Shown piece by piece: positions 17,706 to 27,403 of a DNA stretch of 45,872 nt. The stretch spans positions 1 to 45,872 of the forward strand of contig CAMWHJ010000022.1 in assembly GCA_947174015.1 (NCBI GenBank), written 5' to 3'. Each line of letters opens with the position of its first letter. Positions within the stretch are counted from its first letter, which is position 1. The notes under the pieces are model-generated. The model ran no database searches, had not been told where the DNA came from, and worked only from the letters and a program-made list of their open reading frames with translations. The translations under genes and the position numbers were made by a program. The stretch is from an uncultured Lachnospiraceae bacterium (lineage in GTDB: Bacteria > Bacillota > Clostridia > Lachnospirales > Lachnospiraceae).

Positions 17706-18189
17706 ACGAACCTCTCCTTTCCTGCCGCTGCTTTAAAAGCCGCTCCTTTGCCCGATAAAAATTTACTCTTGCCCAGCTCTCACTGCGTCCCATAATTTCC
17801 CCGATTTCCCGAAAGGACAATTCCCCGGAAATCCGAAGGTACATTACTTTACGCATCTGCTCCGACAAATGTTTCATTTCACTCAGTACATCTGTTAGTT
17901 CATAATGTGCCAATGCCTGCTGCTCTACTTGGGTTTCTCCCACAATCTGCCACTCCTCCTCTGTCATGGTAAACTCTCTCTTATGCTTTTCCCAGTAACG
18001 ATACAGCAGATGCTTGGCTATCTGGCAGAGCCAGACAGATATTTTACAGCTTCCGTCATAGCGGTGAATGGATTTTATTGCCTGCAAAAAGGTTTCCTGT
18101 GTCAAATCCTCTGCTAAATGGGCATCATGGCATTTGGCATACAAAAAATAATACACCAGCTTTGCATTTTGCTGATACAGCTCCTCCAT
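17695..18189 (-). CDS. ECF-type RNA polymerase sigma factor
   Basis: A 164-residue sigma-70 family protein with only regions 2 and 4. Region 2 covers about 1-70 (DLTQETFLQAIKSI for core binding and -10 contact). Region 4 covers about 105-158, with the helix-turn-helix LSFREIGEIMGRSESWARV. It directs polymerase to promoters of its own type, probably including its own gene (candidate site at 18227-18253). GGAGG-type ribosome site upstream; translationally overlaps its anti-sigma. Confidence 0.9.
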   Translation of the reverse strand: MEELYQQNAKLVYYFLYAKCHDAHLAEDLTQETFLQAIKSIHRYDGSCKISVWLCQIAKHLLYRYWEKHKREFTMTEEEWQIVGETQVEQQALAHYELTDVLSEMKHLSEQMRKVMYLRISGELSFREIGEIMGRSESWARVNFYRAKERLLKQRQERRGSYED

Positions 18190-18226
18190 GACCTTTCCTC
18201 CATTTCCTTTTGTATTGTTACTGATA

Positions 18227-18253
18227 TATCCGATTGGAGGCTCTTTCGTTACA
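18227..18253 (-). promoter_or_regulatory. Possible ECF-type autoregulatory promoter
   Basis: TGTAAC, 15-bp spacer, CGGATA on the minus strand, about 38 bp before the sigma-factor ATG. The AAC-type -35 and CG-starting -10 are typical of ECF promoters. Only one instance was seen, so assignment is tentative. Confidence 0.4.
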
Positions 18254-18269
18254 AGGAAAATATTTTTTC

Positions 18270-19631
18270 TTACAATGCATCCACCAGATCGATCATACCT
18301 GCCACTCCCACCAATTCTATCCCCGGTTTTCCATTCGCTCTGATGGCATCATAATTGCTTTTGGGAATAATACAGCGATTAAAGCCCATTTTCGCTGCCT
18401 CCTTAATACGCATTTCTGCCTGTGCCACACCTCGCACTTCACCGGTGAGTCCCACCTCCCCAAAAACTATGGTGTGTTCGTCCACCACACGATTCCGATA
18501 ACTGGAAATGATGGCTGCTACCACTGCCAAATCGATGGAAGGCTCAGAAAGCCGCATACCACCGGTCAGATTCACATAGGCATCGCAGCCCCCAAGCTGC
18601 ATACCTGCCCGTTTCTCCAACACCGCCAGCAATAAATTCACCCGGTTAAAATCGATTCCTACGGTAGTTCTCCTAGGTATCTGAAAACTGGTATTGGACA
18701 CCAGAGCCTGAATTTCCACAAGAATAGGTCTGGTTCCCTCCAGAGAACATGTCACCACAGAGCCGGAGGCCCCAATGGGTTTTCCGTTTAACATAAATTC
18801 TGAGGGGTTTGTCACCTCCCGCAATCCATTGCCCTGCATTTCAAATACCCCAATCTCATTGGTGGAGCCAAATCTGTTTTTAACTCCCCGAAGAATTCGA
18901 TAAGAGGCATGACGATCCCCCTCAAAATAAAGCACTGTATCCACCATATGTTCCAACACTCTGGGACCTGCCACCACACCTTCTTTTGTCACATGACCTA
19001 CAATAAATATGGCAATCCCCAGTGTTTTTGCTATGAGCATTAAGGTATTGGTAGATTCTCTTACCTGTGACACACTTCCCGGTGCGGCAGATATATTTTC
19101 ATGAAACATGGTCTGAATGGAATCAATAATTACCACCTCCGGCTTTTTTGCCCGAACCACATCCTGAATCTCCTCCAGATTTGTCTCACACAGTAATGTT
19201 AGACTATCGTTAAATTCTCCGATGCGCTGTGCTCTTAATTTAATCTGTTTTAAGGATTCTTCTCCGGAAATGTACATTACATTATGATGTTCCTCTGCCA
19301 GATTTCGGCACACCTGCAAAAGCAAAGTGGACTTTCCAATACCCGGATCGCCTCCCACCAGCATAAGAGAACCTGCCACAATACCGCCTCCCAGCACTCT
19401 GTCCAATTCTCCAATTCCAGTGCTAATACGTTCTTCTTCCTTCAGTTCGATTTCTTTCAATGTTACCGGCATAGCCTTCTCTCTGGTTAGAGAGGACTTA
19501 CTTCCTGCTCTCTTTTTTGGTGCTGCCTCCTCCACAAAAGTATTCCATTCCTTACAGCCGGGACACTGTCCCATCCACTTGGATGATTCATAGCCGCAGC
19601 CCTGACAAAAAAATACGGTTCCTTTTGCCAT
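18270..19631 (-). CDS. radA: DNA repair protein RadA/Sms
   Basis: A 453-residue DnaB-like helicase that promotes branch migration during recombinational repair. It has an N-terminal four-Cys zinc finger (C9, C12, C23, C26), Walker A GDPGIGKST (94-102), the RadA-specific KNRFG motif (251-255), and a C-terminal Lon-protease-like domain. The start is the ATG of MAKGTVFF with GGAAG upstream; seven extra residues in the open frame are not needed. A terminator separates it from the gene upstream, and the sigma operon follows after 80 bp. Confidence 0.94.
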   Translation of the reverse strand: MAKGTVFFCQGCGYESSKWMGQCPGCKEWNTFVEEAAPKKRAGSKSSLTREKAMPVTLKEIELKEEERISTGIGELDRVLGGGIVAGSLMLVGGDPGIGKSTLLLQVCRNLAEEHHNVMYISGEESLKQIKLRAQRIGEFNDSLTLLCETNLEEIQDVVRAKKPEVVIIDSIQTMFHENISAAPGSVSQVRESTNTLMLIAKTLGIAIFIVGHVTKEGVVAGPRVLEHMVDTVLYFEGDRHASYRILRGVKNRFGSTNEIGVFEMQGNGLREVTNPSEFMLNGKPIGASGSVVTCSLEGTRPILVEIQALVSNTSFQIPRRTTVGIDFNRVNLLLAVLEKRAGMQLGGCDAYVNLTGGMRLSEPSIDLAVVAAIISSYRNRVVDEHTIVFGEVGLTGEVRGVAQAEMRIKEAAKMGFNRCIIPKSNYDAIRANGKPGIELVGVAGMIDLVDAL

Positions 19632-19710
19632 TTCATTCTTCCTTTCTTTCAAATATCCCCCAAAACCACCGGTGGGATTCCCAACTTTTCATGCATTTTT
19701 CCATATACGC

Positions 19711-19741
19711 AAAAAGCCCCTCTTACTGTATAAGAGGGGCT
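19711..19741 (-). terminator. Rho-independent terminator of the clpC transcript
   Basis: An 11-bp stem (AGCCCCTCTTA/TAAGAGGGGCT, loop TACAG on the minus strand) followed by TTTTG, eight bases after the stop of the small beta-rich gene. Confidence 0.88.
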
Positions 19742-19748
19742 ATACTTC

Positions 19749-20162
19749 TTATAATTTAACCACCTTAACCTTTACCTGCTCCCGGTTGGCTAACTCTACG
19801 CTTAATACCAGTTTGCCTCCAAGATTTGTTTTCATCTTGCCCACATTGGTATCATCAAGGTAAATCTTGTACTCTGTGTCATCCTGAAGTTCCACGGTAA
19901 TCTGTGCATCTTCCGGTCCTTCTACAACAAACTCCATACCATACTCACTTTGAGTTAATCCAAACACTGCGGTACCTGGTACAGATTCGTAGGTGAACAT
20001 TCCATTTTTTTCCAGCTTGGTGATTTCTTTAAAAGTTTTTACCTTATATACATCACCACCGCACTCAAAATCCTCAACCTTTGTCTTCTTGTTTAATGTG
20101 TAATCCCCAAAACTGATTTTTCCTGCTTCATCTGCAAGAATTAATTCTTTCACTACAGCCAT
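19749..20162 (-). CDS. Small beta-rich protein of unknown function
   Basis: A 137-residue soluble protein starting MAVVKELILADEAG. Alternating hydrophobic strands and a C-terminal block (KMKTNLGGKLVLSVEL) suggest a small beta-structure. Similar proteins in Lachnospiraceae often carry the label endosialidase, but no catalytic motif is visible and I do not endorse that function. The start has GGAGG eight bases upstream. It is 73 bp downstream of clpC and followed by a strong terminator, so it is probably the last gene of the clpC transcript. Confidence 0.75.
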   Translation of the reverse strand: MAVVKELILADEAGKISFGDYTLNKKTKVEDFECGGDVYKVKTFKEITKLEKNGMFTYESVPGTAVFGLTQSEYGMEFVVEGPEDAQITVELQDDTEYKIYLDDTNVGKMKTNLGGKLVLSVELANREQVKVKVVKL

Positions 20163-20235
20163 GAAAAAGTCCTCCGTTCTTCTTATGTTTTCACTGTTAT
20201 ATACATAGTATACATCATTATCCGACATATTTCTA

Positions 20236-22689
20236 CTAGTTTATTTTCCCTTTTAATGAAAATTTTATTTCTTCTCCCTTTAGGGAAGCAACTACCTGAT
20301 CACCGCTCTTGATTCTTCCATGGAGCACTTCCTCTGCCATGGCATCCTCAATATAAGTCTGCACTGCCCGGCGGAGTGGTCTGGCTCCAAATTTATCATC
20401 GCTGCCCTTTTCCACAATAAATTTCTTCACACTATCTCGAATGGTCAATTCAATGTCCATCTGTTCTTGGCAGCGTTGAATCAGTTTCTTGGAGAGCAAG
20501 GTGACAATTTCCTTCATATGTTCTTTATTCAACGCATGGAATACAATAATCTCATCAATACGATTGATAAATTCCGGCTTAAAGATACGTTTTACCTCTT
20601 CCATCACATTTTGCTTCATAAACTCATAATTTACCTTCTCATCATCCACCGCTGCAAAGCCCAGCTTTTTCGGTGACAAAATCGCCTGCGCACCTGCATT
20701 GCTGGTCATGATAATTACGGTATTCTTAAAGCTTATGTTTCTTCCCTGGGCATCGGTAATATGCCCATCATCCAATACCTGCAGAAGAATATTGAACACA
20801 TCTGGATGAGCCTTCTCAATTTCATCAAACAAAATGACTGAGTATGGATTTCTGCGTACTTTTTCACTGAGCTGACCGCCTTCCTCATATCCCACATAGC
20901 CTGGAGGAGAACCAATCATCTTGGATACACTGTGTTTTTCCATATATTCTGACATATCCACTCGGATAATTGCATCTTCACTGCCAAACACTGCCTCCGC
21001 CAATGCCTTAGAAAGTTCCGTTTTTCCTACGCCAGTGGGTCCAAGGAACAAGAACGAGCCCACTGGTCTGTTTGGATCCTTTAAGCCCACTCGTCCCCGC
21101 TTGATGGCTTTGGCAACGGATTTTACTGCTTCCTCCTGCCCCACCACTCTTCCATGAAGGACTTTCTCTAAGCGTTTCAGCTTACTGGTTTCCTCCTCAG
21201 CTATCTTCTGCACTGGGATCTTCGTCCACATTGCAACAATTTCTGCAATTTCTGCTTCCCCCACTTCCGGGCACCTGCGATTTCGTTCCTTACGCTTTTT
21301 CAGCTTGGCAAGCTTATCCTCCAAGCTCTCTTTCTCCTGCTGTATCTGAGAAGCAGCCGCAAAATCCCTTGTACAAATAGCCTCCTCTTCCTGCTCATTT
21401 AATTCTGTAATTTCCTGTTCTAATTCTTCCACATCAGAGGTTTCTTTTATGCTGCCCAGCTTCAGCTTTGCCGCTGCCTCATCCATCAAATCAATGGCTT
21501 TGTCTGGCAGGAATCGATCATTGATATATCTCACAGACAGCTTCACTGCAGCCAAAACAGCTTCGTCCGTAATCTCCACCCCATGATGCTTTTCATAATT
21601 TCCCCGGACACCCTTTAAGATTTCCACTGCCTCTTCCTCACTGGGCTCCTCCACCATAACTGGCTGGAATCTCCGCTCCAATGCCGGGTCCTTTTCAATA
21701 TGCTTACGGTATTCATTGATGGTGGTAGCACCAATAATCTGCATTTCCCCTCTTGCCAGAGAGGGCTTTAAAATATTGGATGCATCCAGAGAACCTTCTG
21801 CCCCTCCGGCACCAATAATAGTATGGATTTCATCCAAAAACAGTAAAATATTTCCGTCCTCAACTACTTCTTTGATCACCCGCTTGATGCGTTCCTCAAA
21901 TTCACCTCGGTATTTGGAACCTGCCACCATGCTGGCCAAATCAAGTACCATCACTCGTTTTCCTACCATGGAATCCGGTACCGTCTCTGCCACAATTCTT
22001 CTTGCCAGCCCTTCTACTATGGCGGTTTTTCCCACACCGGGCTCACCAATCAGACAAGGATTGTTCTTATTTCTGCGGCTGAGAATCTGAATCACCCGCT
22101 GAATCTCACGCTCTCTGCTTATCACCGGATCCAGCCTGTGCTCTCTGGCAAGCTTGGTCAAATCCCTGCTGTATTGATTCAAAGTGGGCGTTGCCTCCTT
22201 AGCCTTCTTCTTCATCAGCTTTCCGTTCTGAAAATCCTCCCGAAATAAATTAGGATCCTGTCCCATGGCAACCAAGGTTTCCACATACACTTTCTGGAGG
22301 TTAATTCCCAAGGTAATCAGAAGTTTTGTGGCTACACTGTCTGTTTCCTTTATCATGGCAAACAAAAGATGCTCCGTTCCAATCTCACCTGCCCGGAAAC
22401 GTTCCGCTTCGTGGTTAGCATTGACTAACAAACTTTCAGCTCTGGGGGTGAAACCTTCTTTATCCATCAACCCCACATTGCCCTCCGGCACAATCAACTG
22501 CTCCATTAAGTCCAATAAGGATTCCTTGTCTACACCGTTGGCCTCCAAAACTCTGGCTCCAACCGAGGTACCTTCTTCAATCAATCCGATTAAAATATGC
22601 TCACTTCCAATGTAGCTGTGCTTTAATTTCTTTGCGATTCTCTTGGCAATATTTAAGACTTTTTTCGCTTTTTCTGTATAGGGTATCAT
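20236..22689 (-). CDS. clpC: ATP-dependent Clp protease ATP-binding subunit ClpC
   Basis: An 817-residue AAA+ unfoldase that feeds proteins to ClpP. It has two N-terminal Clp repeats (about 1-145), AAA-1 with Walker A GEPGVGKT (205-212) and Walker B near 272-280, and a UVR-like coiled middle segment (about 415-455) where adaptors bind. AAA-2 has Walker A GPTGVGKT (541-548), followed by the C-terminal D2-small domain. The usual ctsR-mcsA-mcsB genes are not upstream and no CtsR box was seen. It starts 62 bp after the cohesin-like membrane protein and has GAGGAGG before the ATG. Confidence 0.95.
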   Translation of the reverse strand: MIPYTEKAKKVLNIAKRIAKKLKHSYIGSEHILIGLIEEGTSVGARVLEANGVDKESLLDLMEQLIVPEGNVGLMDKEGFTPRAESLLVNANHEAERFRAGEIGTEHLLFAMIKETDSVATKLLITLGINLQKVYVETLVAMGQDPNLFREDFQNGKLMKKKAKEATPTLNQYSRDLTKLAREHRLDPVISREREIQRVIQILSRRNKNNPCLIGEPGVGKTAIVEGLARRIVAETVPDSMVGKRVMVLDLASMVAGSKYRGEFEERIKRVIKEVVEDGNILLFLDEIHTIIGAGGAEGSLDASNILKPSLARGEMQIIGATTINEYRKHIEKDPALERRFQPVMVEEPSEEEAVEILKGVRGNYEKHHGVEITDEAVLAAVKLSVRYINDRFLPDKAIDLMDEAAAKLKLGSIKETSDVEELEQEITELNEQEEEAICTRDFAAASQIQQEKESLEDKLAKLKKRKERNRRCPEVGEAEIAEIVAMWTKIPVQKIAEEETSKLKRLEKVLHGRVVGQEEAVKSVAKAIKRGRVGLKDPNRPVGSFLFLGPTGVGKTELSKALAEAVFGSEDAIIRVDMSEYMEKHSVSKMIGSPPGYVGYEEGGQLSEKVRRNPYSVILFDEIEKAHPDVFNILLQVLDDGHITDAQGRNISFKNTVIIMTSNAGAQAILSPKKLGFAAVDDEKVNYEFMKQNVMEEVKRIFKPEFINRIDEIIVFHALNKEHMKEIVTLLSKKLIQRCQEQMDIELTIRDSVKKFIVEKGSDDKFGARPLRRAVQTYIEDAMAEEVLHGRIKSGDQVVASLKGEEIKFSLKGKIN

Positions 22690-22751
22690 TTTGTGGCTCC
22701 TCCTCTCATTTTTTCTAACTGTTTTGTACTTTCACAGTTACAAATTTTCTT

Positions 22752-25283
22752 TTATTCCTCATCCAAATCAATAAATTCAAAGTCAAAATCTTCTTCTTTA
22801 AATTCCTTTTCAATCACCTTTGCAGGTTTTTTCTTTACCACAGGTTTCACTGGCTGTTTCACAGATTTGGCTGGTTTGGATGCTTTTTCGCTTTTTGCTG
22901 CTCTTTCACTTCTTGGAGAGCGTTCCGTAACATTTGCCCTTTCCCCCCTTATTTGCCTTTCACTCTTTGTTACTCTGCTTGCTGCTGTGGGTCTTTCACT
23001 TCTTGCTGTTCTTTGTGCAAGTGGTTTTTCACGCTTTGCTGCGGGTCCCTCACTGTTTGCACTTCTCTCTGCTGTGGGTCTTTCGCTTCTTACCATTCTC
23101 TCTGCTGCAAGTCCTTCACTCTTTTGTGCATTTCCTGCTGACACTCTTTCACTCTTTTGTGGGTTTCCTGTTGCGGGTCTTTCGCTCCTTGCTGTATTTG
23201 TATTATCTGCTGATGGCTGCTGACTCTTTATGGAACGCTCTACTGCCGCTCTCTCGCTCTTTTTCACTTCTTTTGCATTATTTGTTTCTTTGCTTTTTGG
23301 TACTGGTACTTTCTCAGTCTTTCCCACATTTTCATCCTTTTTGGTAATTTTCTCTTGTCCGAATTTTGCCTGCGGACTACTGTTTCTTGCTCCCCGTGTT
23401 TCTGAAAACTCTTCTGCTGTATTCTCTTCACTTATCTTGTCCTTGATAAGTTCCGATTCCATCTCCTTGGGAATCATATCTGCTTCATCGAAGAATTCTT
23501 CTTCCTCTAATTGTTGTATACTTCTCGGCACTGCCGCTTTCTTTTCCGGCTTTTGCTTCACTGATTCTGGTCTTTCAAGTTTTGTTTCCTGTTTTGGCTG
23601 TTGTACTTTTTGAGCTTCTGATTCTTTTTCTCTTGACTGTCTTGGCTCTGTTCCACGAGGCTGTCTGGGTTCTACCACACGTTGCCGCTTGTTTTTTTGT
23701 TCTCCCTGGTTATTGTCCTCATGCTCTTGGGGTTCCTCTTCATATTCCTTGAGATCTGCCTGCAGCATTCTTGTTTTTAAGAACAAATTAACTACAGCCA
23801 ACAGCAAAATAAGAATTATTCCCCCCAGTACAAGAAATGTCATCACACGTTTGCTCTTCATCTTCTGATAGGCCGCCTGTAATTCCTTTACCTGCTGTTC
23901 CTGTTCTGTCAGTGTCAGATCCGGACCGGATTTCTCTTCAATCAGATTCGCCGGCTGTACAAAATATCTCTGATAAGTTTTTTCCACATAGTCAAACACA
24001 TACCAAGTGCTCACACCGGAATCACTTAAACCACCCACTAAATAATACTCGGCAGCTGCATTGGAATAGGAAATCAGCTCATCCGTATATTTCCATGCAA
24101 TTCCCACCTTCTTATCATTGATGAGAATGGTAGTACGCTCAAATCCATAGATACTGATATCCCTTGGATATCCATCCAGTACAACAATAAACTTACCATC
24201 CCCATTATCAATTTTGATAAACTCTGTAAATTGGTCTATTTCTTTATAATATACATAAAAATCCTGTGCTCCGGTCTCATCCTGCATATTGATTACATAA
24301 AGTTCCATATATTCGGAAACCAACGCCTGCAGTTTGTGTCCCTGATACTCCAATTCTCCTACGGTGTAGCCCTTAAGTGCTGCCCCCTCAGGTAAATTTA
24401 CGGGAGTCAAAGTTTTATCATTGATCTGTATGGTAAAATCAGGTACCACCGCCTCTACGGTAACCTCAGGAGTAACTGATGGTTCGCCAGAGGGCTCTGC
24501 GGTAGGTGTAGCACCATCGGTTGGTGCCGGAGTTGGTGTGGCTTCTACCTGCTGAACTGCCCCCTCTTTTGTAACATTAATAGTGTATACCGCAGTAGCA
24601 CCGCTTTCCGCAGTAACAGAAACCTTGATGGGATTGCTGCCTTCCTTCAGATTATCTGCACCTGATATGGACGTAATAGCTGCCTTTTCATTGGTGGTGG
24701 TGCCGGATACTACCACGCTTGTCACATCTGCTCCCACCGCAGCTGTATAATTCATAATGGATGGGCTGAATGCCGGAGTTAATGTTCCATTGGAAAGTTT
24801 CAAATCCTTTAAGCTGGCATCTTTCGACAGAGACACACTTTCATCGGTTACCTCCACCGTGGAACTGCCCACATGGTCTACTGACAGGACAGATTCATCA
24901 AAACCTACCACCTCATAGTTTGACACTTTAATAGAAGATTTACCTGCCTTTTTTGCCGTAAAGGTCAATTCATAGGTCAAAGTCTTTGTCTTGGAATCGG
25001 ATGCCGTATCCGCAATACGGATACTTCCGGAACCTCCTTTGACTGCCGAACCTCCGCCGGTAAATTCCAAAGCACTGTCATCATATACAATACTTAAATC
25101 CACAGCTCCTAATGCGGTACCGCCGGAGGTAACCTTTAAAGTTACCGTAACAGACTCGCCTTTCTTTGCAGTTGGATCGGAAAAGGAAATATTTGTTCCT
25201 GCTGCCACTGCATTAATTTTGCATACAAGTATCACCAATAAACATATTAAACATACCTGAACACTTCTTTTTCGTTGTTTCAT
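22752..25283 (-). CDS. Membrane protein with extracellular cohesin-like and cadherin-like domains and a charged SER-repeat cytoplasmic tail
   Basis: About 843 residues. It has a signal peptide (1-28), a cohesin-like domain (about 30-147, with SIVYDDSALEF), a cadherin-like beta-sandwich (about 157-238), a Thr/Pro/Glu linker (246-276), an unknown extracellular domain (about 282-445) and a transmembrane helix (480-502). The roughly 340-residue cytoplasmic tail is rich in Lys, Arg, Glu, Gln and Ser. Its distal half repeats a unit near 11 residues with core R/K-S-E-R/G, and it ends very acidic (FKEEDFDFEFIDLDEE). The gene directly upstream encodes a dockerin-bearing hydrolase, so the cohesin could bind it. 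The ATG at 25283 is annotated; GTG 25292 is possible. Function of the tail is unknown. Confidence 0.85.
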   Translation of the reverse strand: MKQRKRSVQVCLICLLVILVCKINAVAAGTNISFSDPTAKKGESVTVTLKVTSGGTALGAVDLSIVYDDSALEFTGGGSAVKGGSGSIRIADTASDSKTKTLTYELTFTAKKAGKSSIKVSNYEVVGFDESVLSVDHVGSSTVEVTDESVSLSKDASLKDLKLSNGTLTPAFSPSIMNYTAAVGADVTSVVVSGTTTNEKAAITSISGADNLKEGSNPIKVSVTAESGATAVYTINVTKEGAVQQVEATPTPAPTDGATPTAEPSGEPSVTPEVTVEAVVPDFTIQINDKTLTPVNLPEGAALKGYTVGELEYQGHKLQALVSEYMELYVINMQDETGAQDFYVYYKEIDQFTEFIKIDNGDGKFIVVLDGYPRDISIYGFERTTILINDKKVGIAWKYTDELISYSNAAAEYYLVGGLSDSGVSTWYVFDYVEKTYQRYFVQPANLIEEKSGPDLTLTEQEQQVKELQAAYQKMKSKRVMTFLVLGGIILILLLAVVNLFLKTRMLQADLKEYEEEPQEHEDNNQGEQKNKRQRVVEPRQPRGTEPRQSREKESEAQKVQQPKQETKLERPESVKQKPEKKAAVPRSIQQLEEEEFFDEADMIPKEMESELIKDKISEENTAEEFSETRGARNSSPQAKFGQEKITKKDENVGKTEKVPVPKSKETNNAKEVKKSERAAVERSIKSQQPSADNTNTARSERPATGNPQKSERVSAGNAQKSEGLAAERMVRSERPTAERSANSEGPAAKREKPLAQRTARSERPTAASRVTKSERQIRGERANVTERSPRSERAAKSEKASKPAKSVKQPVKPVVKKKPAKVIEKEFKEEDFDFEFIDLDEE

Positions 25284-25323
25284 TCTTTGCACCAAGCCTT
25301 TCTCTCATAATTTGTTTTTAAAC

Positions 25324-27162
25324 TTACTCTATCCCAAGAATTGTTTTTTGAATTCGTAATAAATCGACAATATCAATTCTTCCATTGCCATTCATATCAG
25401 CCCTTTTCTCCTCTTCTTTGCTCAGGTTGCTGCTGCCAAGAATTGCCTTTCGCACCTTCAATAAATCCATTACTGTCACTTTACCATCACCATTTACATC
25501 ACCTGTGACACCACTGTCTGGATTCTGTGTTTCTTTTGTGGGTTCAGGCTCCGGTGACACTTCTGCCCTCGGTGTCATAGTTACCGGTGGTTTTGTTGTT
25601 GGCGTAATTACACCTTCCTCTGTATTGTCAAAGTCTGCATCCTGACTGTTTCCACGATATATATATATGATATAATCACGTTTTAGTCCATTTTCTGCTG
25701 TTGCGGTAATCACTGCCTTATTCATTCCCTTCTGCAGGCGGATAGTTCCCACCGAACCACTGACTACTGTTTTACTATTATACGCTTCTGCCTGAATATT
25801 AATCTCTTTTACCTTCCCTGCCACAATGAGAGAGTATTTCTGCTCATAGCTTCGGAATATCGGTGCAAACTTATAGTCTGTAATCAACAGGTTTTTCAGA
25901 TAATTATTGGGATTACCGTTTCCTGTGGGTTTTTTTGCGTTTTCTTCCGGCATATTGTTATACAGAGGAATTTTAAAAGACAGTTTTCCATCTGTAATCT
26001 TATTGTATGCCTTGGCAATGTGACAGCCTTCTGTGGCAGCCGCCTGCACATTTGTCATGTATTGGTGGGAATATTTTTCCTTGCCCTGTACATTAAATTT
26101 TTTTAGATACAACGTGGTTTGCCCCTTTTCCACGTAGTTATTTCCATAGTAGATGGCACCTCCGATAATTGCCTTTTCCCTGCTGTTCCATGGTCTGTTA
26201 TAACTGGTATCATTGGTACTGCCTCCCTTGGCATACCACAGTCCTCTCTGTACCGCTGTCATGGAGGAAGTGGCATAGGCACCAATATTATAATAGTTAT
26301 AATAACCTTTGTAGCCTGGCTGAATACCTGAAATTGATTTTCCAATTCCCAGCTTTCCCTGTTCCACCATAATCATGGAGGCAAGCACATAGGGACTTAC
26401 TCCTGACTGTTTTGCTGCTTTCATCAAAGAATCCTTGTATTCCTTAGTATTTAAAAAGGAATTTTCCACCACAGTGGTGAGTCCCTTTTCCGTCTGATTC
26501 TTGCTTTGGTAGGTCTGGTCCATAAATTGAAATATGTAATCAGCATCCAGAAAATTTCTGGAATCCATATAGTAAGCAATGACTTCCTCGGAGGCAGATA
26601 CCCAGCCGCCAGAGTCAAAACTGACCCATGTTCCCTTCGACAGATCATAGGCACCCTTACTTACGGATTTAAAGGAGGAAATGGAATTTCCCGCCACTGT
26701 ATTCTTGCCCACTGCCGCTTCTGCCTTAACTGCCTCTGTCCAGTCTAATCCCGTGTTCCATGCCACAAACTCCCAGTTGGGGTATTCTTGATGAAGGATC
26801 GTCAATGGAAGCACATAGCTTTCCGGGAATCCCTCTGCCAAAAGCTCCTTTTGGTACTTCTCATCCGTTACCACCTTCTGTACATAGGCGGCAGAGACAT
26901 AGCCATAGCCATCTGCATAGGTTATTTTCATCCAGCCATTCTCTTCCTCGATAATCGTAACCGATGCCCCCTTTGCCAGAGAACCAATGGGCTCTCCGTC
27001 AGGTGCATTCCGCACCCTGAGACTTCCTCCGGTGGTGTTGATTACTCCACTGGCTGCCGCACTGACACTTAAAATTCTATCCTGCATTACATAACCAAAC
27101 ATTACACACATCAACAGGAACAGCAACCCTCGTTCTATATAATATGCTTTTGTTTTCTGCAT
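25324..27162 (-). CDS. Secreted SH3/glucosaminidase-like cell-wall hydrolase with cadherin-like and dockerin type I domains
   Basis: A 612-residue exported protein. It has a signal peptide or anchor (about 8-38), an SH3b domain (about 40-97), and a GH73-type N-acetylglucosaminidase region (about 100-375) with VLASMIMVEQG as the probable catalytic-Glu block. These are followed by a cadherin-like beta-sandwich (about 425-500), a Thr/Pro linker, and a dockerin (about 555-612). The dockerin has two calcium loops, DVNGDGKVTVMDL and DMNGNGRIDIVDL. It should cleave peptidoglycan and dock to a cohesin. The start is the ATG at 27162 with AGGAG six bases upstream. It has its own strong promoter; the cohesin-like gene starts 40 bp downstream. 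Confidence 0.87.
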   Translation of the reverse strand: MQKTKAYYIERGLLFLLMCVMFGYVMQDRILSVSAAASGVINTTGGSLRVRNAPDGEPIGSLAKGASVTIIEEENGWMKITYADGYGYVSAAYVQKVVTDEKYQKELLAEGFPESYVLPLTILHQEYPNWEFVAWNTGLDWTEAVKAEAAVGKNTVAGNSISSFKSVSKGAYDLSKGTWVSFDSGGWVSASEEVIAYYMDSRNFLDADYIFQFMDQTYQSKNQTEKGLTTVVENSFLNTKEYKDSLMKAAKQSGVSPYVLASMIMVEQGKLGIGKSISGIQPGYKGYYNYYNIGAYATSSMTAVQRGLWYAKGGSTNDTSYNRPWNSREKAIIGGAIYYGNNYVEKGQTTLYLKKFNVQGKEKYSHQYMTNVQAAATEGCHIAKAYNKITDGKLSFKIPLYNNMPEENAKKPTGNGNPNNYLKNLLITDYKFAPIFRSYEQKYSLIVAGKVKEINIQAEAYNSKTVVSGSVGTIRLQKGMNKAVITATAENGLKRDYIIYIYRGNSQDADFDNTEEGVITPTTKPPVTMTPRAEVSPEPEPTKETQNPDSGVTGDVNGDGKVTVMDLLKVRKAILGSSNLSKEEEKRADMNGNGRIDIVDLLRIQKTILGIE

Positions 27163-27274
27163 GTTTTTCTCCTGATAATTTATCATGACTGTTCATAATA
27201 ACAATCGATATGCCCTCTTACCACTTCATTTCACATTCTTCTGAAGCAGCGTTTGAAATAACATCACCTTTTAG

Positions 27275-27302
27275 ATTATAGTATATCAGTGCTTTTTGTC
27301 AA
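27275..27302 (-). promoter_or_regulatory. Strong sigma-A promoter of the dockerin/cohesin/clpC run
   Basis: Perfect consensus hexamers TTGACA and TATAAT with a 16-bp spacer on the minus strand. The leader before the ATG at 27162 is about 105 nt. There is no clear terminator between the dockerin gene, the cohesin-like gene and clpC. Confidence 0.85.
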
Positions 27303-27315
27303 CCAAAACACAAAT

Positions 27316-27342
27316 AAAAAAAGTGTGATTTTACAATCACAC
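27316..27342 (-). terminator. Rho-independent terminator, distal to mcp
   Basis: An 8-bp stem (GTGTGATT/AATCACAC, loop TTAC on the plus strand) followed by a seven-T run on the minus strand, immediately before the promoter of the dockerin gene. The interval 27163-27479 holds this terminator, a second one, the promoter and the leader, and no gene. Confidence 0.8.
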
Positions 27343-27403
27343 CTTGTTTATACCATTTTTTAGGTACTAAAGTCCCAAAATAACATGGCAGCCCTGTGTA
27401 AAA

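Noticed and set aside
19749-20162. Naming the small beta-rich protein endosialidase
   Set aside because: No sialidase Asp boxes, catalytic residues or suitable length. The label in related genomes is probably propagated without evidence.
22693-23613. Large plus-strand frames opposite the SER-repeat region, rich in Leu, Phe, Ser and Cys
   Set aside because: They are antisense reads of a repetitive charged tail. They have no ribosome sites and no known domain, and the minus-strand frame continues a full multi-domain protein.
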